A program made the position numbers and the translations under genes. From Latrodectus hesperus (lineage: Eukaryota; Arthropoda; Arachnida; Araneae; Theridiidae): DNA of 64,000 nt. The stretch lies in assembly GCA_037975125.1 (NCBI GenBank), contig CM075857.1, positions 46,133,672 through 46,197,671 on the forward strand. Reading direction: 5' to 3'. Position 1 is the first letter of the stretch. Each line of letters begins with the position of its first letter. The notes under the pieces were generated by a model that was not told where the DNA came from, did no database searches, and worked only from the letters and a program-made list of their open reading frames with translations. Positions 52,001-61,259 of the stretch are shown here, piece after piece.

Positions 52001-53230
52001 TAAAGAAAAAGATAAAGTATACTACATACATAATTAACTATAGTATATAATACATATATAATAACTATAATAATTTCTCATATTTAGAAAATTTCCTTGC
52101 CTTTTTTCATATCACCAAGCAATATTATCATATTTCTGGTATTTTACAAATGAAAATAAATAGCTGATTAATATCAACAGGAAATTCGTTGTCAACTTAA
52201 ACCAGAAAATAACTATAACAAAAAATCATAGGGATAATCCTATAAAAAGTCCTCAAAAATATTTTTACTATTCAGTCTACCAGTGATTAATGGAGGAAGC
52301 AAATTCCAGATCACCTCAAAGAAAAGTCCCGAATGGAGGTGAAGACTTTACAATTCCATCAGCTTTTTTGATTAATGTTTCATAAATTTGAAAAGGACCA
52401 AATGAGAATTTGCCAACTGTGAATTGTTTGCTGCACATAAAGGAAAATAATGACTGCCGTTACTAATTTAAAATACGCTACGGAATTTTTTTTACACAGC
52501 TTGAAATAAGTCTAATAGATGAAGGGAAGTGTGTTTTTCTTTTGATGCCAATGTTCTTGTATAATAAGATATCATCTGTCTTTTACCTCTGTTATGGATA
52601 TTTTCTCGACTACAAAAAATATACATTCTTTGAAAAATATTTTCAATTGCCTCCGGTGTAATCTCATGTCGAGATCCTTTCTAAATCTAAACTCAGCTTT
52701 TAATTAATTAATTTATTTTTTGCCCTTTTTGATTTTAAAAACATACTACTTCGATTATCACATAAATAAAAAAAGTATTCTTATAAAATAATTAATATAA
52801 GTATTTCATTCAAAAATGATGTTGCTACGCAAACATTCAGAAGCAATTTTTTAAGTGACAATATGATAAATAATCAGATAATTCAGAGTTATAAAAAAAC
52901 TTTTTTTGTATTTTTATTTGATTTCCGATTGAAAAATTAACAGTATGAATCGACATCTAACGACTTCAAGATAAAATTAATTTAAATCATAAGCTAAAAA
53001 CCTTCAGCACATTGTGTCAAAAAGCTAATTTTTCTGTGACATGTAGATAATGATTCATTTATGTAGACCTTCAGCGCTGATTATCCTATTGGCATTAATG
53101 ATTGCAAATTTAATAATTTTTTATAATTATTAACATTGAAAAAGATATATTTCTAAGTCAATAATAATAAAAAATATTAATGCAAAAACTCATTGAAATT
53201 TTATTCAACATACTATTTAATAGAATGAAA
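49030..53230. other. AT-rich stretch, no gene seen
   Basis: Mostly AT-rich DNA with short less biased patches near 49680-49820, 50090-50140 and 51000-51130, none with splice-supported open frames. At 50100-50130 AGTTCGAATTTT followed by GCGCCCGCGC resembles a tRNA T-arm but has no A box. Confidence 0.5.
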
Positions 53231-53240
53231 TAGAATTCTG

Positions 53241-53272
53241 TTTATCAACATTATAACTTTAATGTTGATAAA
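53241..53272. repeat. Perfect 13-bp inverted repeat, 6-nt loop
   Basis: TTTATCAACATTA at 53241-53253 is matched exactly by TAATGTTGATAAA at 53260-53272, with TAACTT between. Confidence 0.85.
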
Positions 53273-54183
53273 ACTAACGCAGTTCAGGGCAGATAATCAG
53301 ATTATTGAAAAAAATTACACTATCATTATAAAAGTATTTACAAAATAATAAATAAGAGGGTTATTTCTAATACACAAGCAGAATCATAATTATATAACAA
53401 ATATGGAAAGTAAATATCTATTTGAAGTACTAATGATGTAATTCAATAAACTCTGCAAAAAGTTAATAATGTTTACATAGTTTCAAACAAAGTGTCTAAA
53501 CAAGTTATATACAAAATTGTGTACTTAAGTTTAAGCTAAATAAAACATGCCAATAATTTGCAGGATTTAACTATCTTACATTTTATAAATCATTAAGATA
53601 AAACACGATAACACCTTTTTTATTGGAATCAATGGCATTTCTGAGAGGTTATTTACATTTGAATGAGATTGTAAAAGTCAATGTGTGTTGACAAAATCGC
53701 ATTCGAAGAACCTAATTAAAGAAGATTTCTTTATTTTGTTTATCGCCTGGTATAGTTTGCATCTCAAATCGCGCATGAAATACATGGGTCTTTAATTCCA
53801 AGCAATGGAAATTTGAATTTATCATCATTACAAACGTTCACCGCACAGTTTCCTGGATAAAAATGAAGAGCCTAAATTTATTCAGAAATTGATACGTTAA
53901 TTCGACTGATGTCCTTGTATTGTTTGTTATGCATTATTAAGTGACCTTATTGTTGAATTTTAAGCAGCTTTTGTTCGATGACTACCACTCATTGTTTATA
54001 GAAGAGACATCTGCTCTGTCTCAGAAAGAGATTTTTAAAAAGAATATGTATGGGATAAAAGACTTACATCTGCTTCAAAATTAGGGAAATTGTAAAATAA
54101 ATTTTCAATTCTAATTTTAAACTTTTTAAACTTATCAAAGATTACTTAAGTTCCTCGTTATTATCGTTGCTTCTTTATCATAT

Positions 54184-54205
54184 CTAATGTTTTCCGAAAC
54201 ATTAG
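54184..54205. repeat. Perfect 9-bp inverted repeat, 4-nt loop
   Basis: CTAATGTTT and AAACATTAG around TCCG; a compact hairpin with a tetraloop. Confidence 0.8.
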
Positions 54206-54488
54206 GGATGAAAGTTAAAATAAATAATCTCCAGACGCCAATAAGGAAAAATAAATAAATAAATGACATTTAAGAAGTTTTTTAGCATTTGTATAAAATG
54301 ATTTCATCTGCTTTTTATTTTAGAGAAAACTCATTATCTATGAAAAATTTCTCATAGAAATAGAAATGAAGAACAGACTTTTATAAATAATACTCCATTA
54401 ATTGTATAGCAATTATTTAAGTCAATGTCCTTAAAAAAATTTGTGAAAATAAAAATCGCTAAAAAAAATCAACCTGAGTCTGATCCGG

Positions 54489-54516
54489 AATTTTATGACT
54501 TAAAAGTCATAAAATT
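54489..54516. repeat. Perfect 13-bp inverted repeat, 2-nt centre
   Basis: AATTTTATGACTT at 54489-54501 and its exact reverse complement at 54504-54516, with AA between. An almost continuous palindrome, the third perfect inverted repeat within 1.3 kb. Confidence 0.85.
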
Positions 54517-55129
54517 GCAAATTATAGCATAGCATTCAAGTTCCTTGGAATACTTTATCACCGAATAAATTGAGGAATGCAAGGTGAGGATGACTAAAAG
54601 AATAATGAGTTATCTTGTTTTATCGATTGTAACTTCATTGGAAATAAAAAAAAACGATAAAATGTTTTTTATCTCCTTAAAAAATAAACAGTGGACCAAT
54701 ATGATCTTAACAAGATTATCCAAAACTTCATAGCAATCATAATAACTTGCTTTATAAAAAATGTCTCAAAAGTAATTTCAAGGATTGTTTTTTAAATTTT
54801 TAAAAAATTTTTATTTTATTATGAGCGAACTTTAATTATTCTTTACGAAACTGAAACAAATCTTCGAAATTTATATATTAAACTTTTCAATTATTTTTCG
54901 CTAACAGGTCAGGGAAACATTTTTTGATACTTTGAACTTTGTTACTAAATAAAGTAAAATTATAACACTTAAAATATACAATATACCATTCACGATAATT
55001 CAAATACAAATTTTATTTACTTAATTCATAAAAAAGCCACAGAAAAAAACAACAATTTCCTCCAAAAAACTCAAATTTTCTTAATTTCATATCTCAAATG
55101 TATTTTTTTAGAATGATATTTATTAATTG

Positions 55130-55370
55130 TGGCGCAGCTGCTGTATAATCCAGTTATCCAAATTATGAATTTTTTTGGCGATAAAGAAATGTTGCCAAGA
55201 TGACGTATTATGACAACTCGCAATGGCATAAATACAAGGGTTGCCAAAATAGAATTTTCTGCTTAGCTCTTATAGGTATCCATCTCTATGACGCAAAAAA
55301 CAGGTTGCCAGATAAATAAGAAATTCTGTCAAAAAAAATCACCAAACTCAGAATTTGGCGTGTTGTATTA
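55130..55370. other. Less AT-biased patch with repeated GTTGCCA
   Basis: The heptamer GTTGCCA occurs three times (about 55191, 55240 and 55303) within 120 bp. No coding frame or terminal inverted repeats are evident. It may be a degenerate repeat or a regulatory element. Confidence 0.3.
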
Positions 55371-55946
55371 TACGGCATCTGTGTTTTAATTGTTATTATT
55401 CATAAATATTTCACTCCTCTTGATGTATAATAATAAATAATTTTAATTCTCCTCAAAATTTATTATAATAAAAATGTGATTATAAAACATTTTAATTAAA
55501 TTAGTGTAATAAATACATTTATTCTACTTTAAAACGACATTTTAAATGTTTGTACTATATATTATGATTTCATAACTACGCTTAAAATATAAATAATTAC
55601 TTAATAGCTAAGTATACGCATAATATTTATCTTATTCTTTGAATATAATTTTTATTCTTGTTATATAATTGATAATAATATAATAAGAATACAAGAGTAA
55701 AAATCATTATTTCTTAAATCATTAGTAAAATACAAATATATTTCAAGCGACATAATGAAAACAAATTAGGAAATATAATTAGTACATTTCTGCTAATCTT
55801 CGTCGAAATTATTATGAAGAGTTAAGTATACAAATAACAACTGATCCATTGCTTAAATCATCCCAATTTACCAAGCAATAATTATATATAGATAGATGTT
55901 ATCAACATAAATATTACCCTCAAACAATAAATCTTTTTTTTTTTAG

Positions 55947-56216
55947 AATGTCATATTTATGTTCTCGGGAATAATTTCAATTACCAAGCTAGGTACATCA
56001 AAAGTTAATGAACATGAAAAAAATATATTCTGGCTTTACAAAAAAAAATCTGATTGTTTTTACTATGTTTTCTCATCTCATACTTCGTTTAAATTGTTTA
56101 TTAAGAAATTCAGAAGTATTTATTTGCTTGGGAAGATTCTCAATCCAGAAGCCTCAAGCGATTGTGAAGTTTCATCCCGTCTAAATCTCTCCGGTCTGCA
56201 AGCGAAGACAAGCTAG
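55947..56216 (+). CDS. Candidate terminal coding exon, unknown protein
   Basis: An acceptor with a 12-T tract (TCTTTTTTTTTTTTAG, ending at 55946) is followed in phase 0 by 89 open codons to TAG. An in-frame ATG lies five codons in. The peptide has Lys/Phe/Tyr-rich parts (KNIFWLYKKKSDCFYYVF) and a balanced tail (PEASSDCEVSSRLNLSGLQA then KTS). An AATAAA at 56234-56239, just after the stop, could be the polyadenylation signal. Most of the exon is AT-rich, so chance is a real alternative. No family recognised. Confidence 0.27.
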   Translation, partial: NVIFMFSGIISITKLGTSKVNEHEKNIFWLYKKKSDCFYYVFSSHTSFKLFIKKFRSIYLLGKILNPEASSDCEVSSRLNLSGLQAKTS

Positions 56217-56233
56217 AGCTGTTGCTATTCAAG

Positions 56234-56239
56234 AATAAA
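56234..56239 (+). terminator. Possible polyadenylation signal
   Basis: AATAAA 18 bp after the stop of the candidate exon 55947-56216. The hexamer is very common in AT-rich DNA, so the value lies only in its position. Confidence 0.2.
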
Positions 56240-56418
56240 AAAAAATATATCTAATGGTTTCATTTACCTTTAGCACTGCTTCGTTTCACACTTCCTTCGA
56301 AGTCGGCGATGTGTTTTTACAAGTTGACAATAATTGTTGCCTGTACTTTCAATGCTTTGCAATTTTCTGAGAATGTGGAAAAGCCTCCATTATCTAAACA
56401 GAATTGAATTGTTCTTCG

Positions 56419-56436
56419 TTAGACATGCATGTCTAA
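56419..56436. repeat. Perfect 18-bp palindrome
   Basis: TTAGACATGCATGTCTAA reads the same on both strands, centred on ATGCAT. It could be a binding site for a dimeric factor; function unknown. Confidence 0.85.
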
Positions 56437-57037
56437 AAAAGGCATGACATTTTTAATTTTTTTCATGGTATTGTAAGTTTTAACATGAAAAGGAACAAAG
56501 GAAAGGAATCAATTACCAACAATTTTAAATGATTTTGTTCATTGAATAATGTTAACGTTTCGCAGATTGGTAATAACTTCAGCAATATAGTTCTGCATAC
56601 AGAAATCAATAAAATTATACACAGAAACGAAATAAATTACATTTGATTAAAAAAAGTTTCAAATAAATTTGTATATCTTTCTTTGCAATTCGATATTATC
56701 CTTTTATTATCTTCGATCCAATAATTCGTTAAAGTATGAAAATAGAGATTTTTTATTGAAAAAAGTTAAGCTTTGCCAAAACATTATTTAATTTAAAATA
56801 TGCCTATTTTCAGATTATTGGCTTAAAAATTTTTTAATATTTCCAAATTTTTTAAATTACATCTTTTTTTTGTCTAATTTATAATATCATTTAAAAAGAC
56901 GTCAATTATTTATAAAAAATACAAATATTCTAGGAAGATTATTTGCAACAATTTAAATACTTGATATTTTAAATATCCTATCTTATATATTCGAAATAAG
57001 CAAATGATAGAAGCTTTGTAATTTATTGATATTTCTG

Positions 57038-57040
<3 letters not shown>

Positions 57041-57068
<28 letters not shown>
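57041..57068. repeat. (AT)n microsatellite, 28 bp
   Basis: Short pure TA repeat. Confidence 0.9.
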
Positions 57069-57070
<2 letters not shown>

Positions 57071-57410
57071 TCAAGGACGAATTGGTGAAATTAAATATAG
57101 ATATAAACCATTAAACCCAAATATTTTGATTAATGTAAATTGGTTTTAAATTTCCTTTAACTTGTGATTTTGAATGTTGGAGACAAATATTTTCTTTTAC
57201 AAATCTAATATTTGATCATTTATTACTGAGGGCTTAAAGCAAAATTCTACTGCAATAACAGATATGCATCGTCGGATATATCTGTTTTCAGTTTTGCTTA
57301 TAATGATTAAAAAAAATATCCGTCCTAATATATTTTTCGGCAATTGTCCTATAGAACACGTATTTATTACATTTTAGAATGCGCGATGACCCAAATCGAA
57401 GTCCGCTTAC

Positions 57411-57446
57411 CGTTTGCCGGATCTATACTGCAGTAGATTTCTGAAT
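57411..57446 (-). CDS. Candidate 36-nt microexon, unknown
   Basis: The minus-strand acceptor GTTTCTTTTCACTCTCAG (cut at 57447/57446) and donor AAACG|GTAAGC (cut at 57411/57410) bracket 36 nt. Two frames are open: SEIYCSIDPANG after a split codon, or FRNLLQYRSGKR. Splice signals are good but so short an exon cannot be identified. On the plus strand an ATTTTAG acceptor and a 22-codon frame (MRDDPNRSPLTVCRIYTAVD) overlap it, so the strand is uncertain. Confidence 0.18.
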
Positions 57447-57699
57447 CTGAGAGTGAAAAGAAACGTTATCCTCAATTGAAAATTCATCATGTGTCTCTAC
57501 CGCCTCTAACTGAAAGAGGCCACTGGACCATTGGAAATAAATTACAGATATACCTTTATATTGCCCTTTTCACATCCACAGCACAGAGGGGTTTTTAACG
57601 TGTACTCCTTTGTATTGTTAACGCATTACGGTTGCACGTGGAACTGGAGACAAATGAATAAAAATCCTCTTAGAAAACACTTAACCTGCGCAGTAATAT

Positions 57700-59690
57700 A
57701 ACACTTCTGTATTAACTCTGTTACACACAGGATCAATTATTATTTTGAGAAATTCGTTGTCTGTATTATTTCTTTGATTATGAGAAATACATTTTTGTGT
57801 GTGTTCCATATCATGTATCGTTGGAGAAAGTCAAATTTTTCAAATTTTTATTTGCATCAAGGGTTTTATAATTTTTGCTATTAAAACGAGTTATTCTAAT
57901 TCATAAAAATTCCTCATTCAAATTTGAATAAATAACCAAATAAATTAATAATATGAAATACATAAATTATCTTTGTTTGAAATAAAAGTAACAGTATTTT
58001 TAATATAATACTGAGAATTTGACAAAAAATATACAAATTAAAAATAAAATTTTAGATTTGAAAATATTTCTCAAGCATACAATAAATATTTCAATTAAAG
58101 ATCATTGCTATTATAATTTGAAAAAAAAAATTCATTTTTTACAAAGTCATTAAAAACGTTTCATAAATTTTATATTAAACTTATCTAAGCATATTATACA
58201 CTCATTATAAGCTTAATTGCTTGAACCCTATCATTTAAAGAAAATTATAATTTATAATCTAAATTTATAAATTATCACTATATTAAAAAGAGAGAGAGTT
58301 ACATGTTTAATATTATAAATATTATTAAAGAGAAAAAATATAAAGTAGGAATCTAAAATATAATTATTATTAATATAACATACATTAAATTCTTCTTAAT
58401 TACTATTTTTTACATTGATAAACACTTTCTTTTAAAATATTTACCTAAACAGTATGTGTATCTCATTGAAATATTATATTACATGCATCAAACATTTCAC
58501 GCACGTTAATTTCAGGTATTATTGAATATATGATTTTCAAAATCAGTGAACCCTTAGGAAAATTGTTTATTTTATATTAAAAATGTAACTGTGTTGGAAT
58601 TAAACTGTATTTATTTTAAATAATAAGAATTTATATTGCATTACTAATTGATTTTTATTTTTATTCTATAGCTTTGACGGAGATGCTACTAGGAGCTTTT
58701 ATATGGTTAAGTTTATCAACAGTAGTAAGTATTATTTCCATTTAATATATATTTCCATATTCAAAATTATCATTTTGTTATATAGAAAGGCTTGATTAAG
58801 TATGAATGAATATACGGATGAAACATTCATTTTCACAATAAATTCAACAGAAAATAACATATACATTTTATTAAATTAGCAGTTTTAAAATAAGTTTAAT
58901 GCGAACTTCCAAAATAAGTTTTTATAGATTTCAATTCTTGAAACACTACAATACCTATAAAAACATTGCATTCAATATTCAGAAACAGTGATTGTAAAAT
59001 TATAGAAAATTAAAAGATTGTTTCCGAAAATTTGTATTTTATAATAAGAATCTGAACAATTCAGTACACAGAAATTTGTCACCAAAAATATCTATATTAA
59101 ATAATAAATTAAAGCATAATTTATTGTAGAAACTTCAAATATTTGATCATTTCCAGTATATTTTTTAACTATCTGAAAATAACAGATTTGATTTGTTTGA
59201 TGAATTTGCATAAATTTGTAAGATAACTGTCTTTTTTTTTTTTGAATTTCGATTTGTTTTAAAATTATGTTGATGTGATAAAAAAAATTACAGTTTTTTG
59301 AAGCATAATGAAACAATTACCTTCATTATATTTCGTTTTAGAAACTGAGTTTTCTTTATGTTTTCAAATAAATTGTTGTCATTTTACTGTATAAAATTAA
59401 GTAAAATTAAAAGAAAATAAAAAGTTTAATTCATTTTTCTAAGTTTATAATTTCGAACTGTAAATACCTATCCAGATCATTTAATAAGTGTAGTTATTTT
59501 AAAGGAATATTATCCTGACTTTTGCAAATCCTGAAGAATGATGACTTTTGCAAAGCTTCATTTTAATTTTGAATGCAAATTAAAATATTTTGATTTTAAT
59601 AAAACAGATAATATGTACATGAATAGGGAATTATAATCTACCACTATAAAATGCAATGATAAGAAATAATTGAAAAGTTCATGTATCTTT
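57700..59690. other. AT-rich stretch, no gene seen
   Basis: AT-rich DNA with a near-perfect 11-bp inverted repeat near 58248-58276 and a short (GA)n run near 58290. No supported gene. Confidence 0.55.
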
Positions 59691-59706
59691 CGGTTATTAT
59701 TTATAG

Positions 59707-60011
59707 AATACCAGATCTATGATTCAAGTCGAGAACTTGTCTTGCGAATGCAACATTTGCGCCACATATACTTTGTATTCCAAAACCACGATCGACATGC
59801 CCTGAAGGTTCTTCGCACGAAGTTCAAAATTCCTGGTTTCGTCAACTCAAGAGCCCACTCTCTCTGCCCACATCCTTTTTTTTCTCCCTGGGACCAGCCC
59901 ACTTGCCGATCCCACGCTAAATTTATTTTACTGTTGAAACCTTCCTCTGATGACAAACTTCAATGGGCGTTGCCAACAGCTACAGGAGGCCCTAAACCAG
60001 GAAGTCAATGA
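59707..60011 (+). CDS. Candidate terminal coding exon, about 100 aa, unknown
   Basis: The acceptor GGTTATTATTTATAG ends at 59706. After two bases completing a split codon, one frame is open for 100 codons to TGA: it starts YQIYDSSRELVLRMQHLRHI, passes through VLRTKFKIPGFVNSRAHSLC and PFFSPWDQPTCRSH, and ends TATGGPKPGSQ. The island is clearly GC-richer than its surroundings. The opposite strand is also open over 59717-59956 (SEEGFNSKINLAWDRQVGWS), so the strand is not certain. No family recognised. A gene fragment or decayed mobile element is possible. Confidence 0.3.
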
Positions 60012-60327
60012 CGTGTCAGGTCTCAGACCCACAGTTGTGTTACGTTTACCAATGGGTGGTATTTACTTCATGAAGGATATATTTGCTTACCTTTACTCTT
60101 TTTCTTGTTCAGGCTAGTTAAATTAGTGCTAAGTGCGTAACGAATTCAAATTTTACTGAGCATTGATGATTCTTTCAACTATATAATACAATGTGCAGGT
60201 TAATTTAATTTCATTCCACCCTCCTTCCTTAAATTGGAGTAGTTTTGACAGAAAAATGTAAATTTTAGGAATTTTTAAACTTTTTCCTCTTTATTCTTAT
60301 AATTAATATAAGTTAAACAAAGAAAAG

Positions 60328-60395
60328 AATGGCAGAGAGTTCTGAAGAAGGCCAAGGCCCACAAAGGGCTCTCGTGCCAATGCTGATGATGATGA
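60328..60395 (+). mobile_element. Likely 3' tail of a non-LTR retrotransposon
   Basis: GAAGAAGGCCAAGGCCC followed by ACAAAGGGC forms a small GCCC-ACAAA-GGGC stem (60357-60369), then GTGCCAATG and a TGATGATGATGA run. Many arthropod LINEs end with such a GC-rich stem followed by a short trinucleotide repeat. This would be a heavily 5'-truncated copy. I see no target-site duplication and cannot name the family. An ATG frame of 32 codons across it is probably incidental. Confidence 0.4.
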
Positions 60396-61033
60396 AGCAA
60401 AGAAAATGTCTCATTTCAAGAAATTAAAATTTAACGATTGCAAGCTAAGAAAAATCATCAGGCAAACTTTTACAGATTGTCAAAGTTAATATTAAATCAA
60501 AAAATAAATAAAAATTATTAACTTTCGAGGTATTTTTTCTAAAATTCCGTGCAGAGATATATTTTAAAAGAAAATTGTAATTTTTTTTCTTTAGAAGTTT
60601 TATGGAGTGATTAAAAATTTAAAGAAAAAATAGGTATCAACATCCACACCAGTAAATAATAAAACCCTTTTGTCGGCAATATTCACATATTTCTATTACG
60701 GAATGATATTCACAACCTCATCTTGCAATAATTTCTGCCACGTCTTCGTCAATTGTTGTGAAAATTTCCTGACGCCTAAAAAGTGTAGCTTGATGTATCC
60801 CCTTCATATTCGAATATCGAAATATTTTGTGTTTTTTTCCGGCCACATAAGAGACTCAATGGCATTAGGATAATTATACACATATAATGCTATTTTTTAA
60901 ATATAGTCTTGGGCTAGTGAGTCACGAAAACATCTCAATTTGGAAATCATCGTCATACTATTAAACTATTTAAAATTTTCAGAAGACCTGCTGTCTTTTC
61001 CAATTTATAACCAAATTTTTATTTCTTAAATAA

Positions 61034-61160
61034 ATGTCGCGATGGAGGCGCCCTCAAAGACCTCATGGAGATGTGAGGAGGGGGTACTAGGTGTTGAGGA
61101 GACAGCACACATTAACCTTAAGACAGTCTGGGGTCTCCATACATACACAGTACCTTACAC
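61034..61160. other. GC-richer patch, possible repeat fragment
   Basis: A short GC-rich segment with a GGAGGCGCCCTC core and a plus-strand ATG frame of only 18 codons (MSRWRRPQRPHGDVRRGY). It leads directly into the direct repeat at 61169. Possibly part of a mobile element; not identified. Confidence 0.25.
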
Positions 61161-61168
61161 TGTCATAC

Positions 61169-61226
61169 TTGGCGCAATAGTTAGACAGCTTGCTGAACTT
61201 TGGCGCAATAGTTAGACAGCTTGCTG
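61169..61226 (+). repeat. 27-bp perfect direct repeat, period 31
   Basis: Positions 61169-61195 and 61200-61226 are identical (TTGGCGCAATAG...GACAGCTTGCTG). The four linker bases are AACT. Perfect identity suggests a recent tandem duplication. Confidence 0.93.
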
Positions 61227-61259
61227 CAAATTCGATAGCATGCTCCAATATTGAACACA

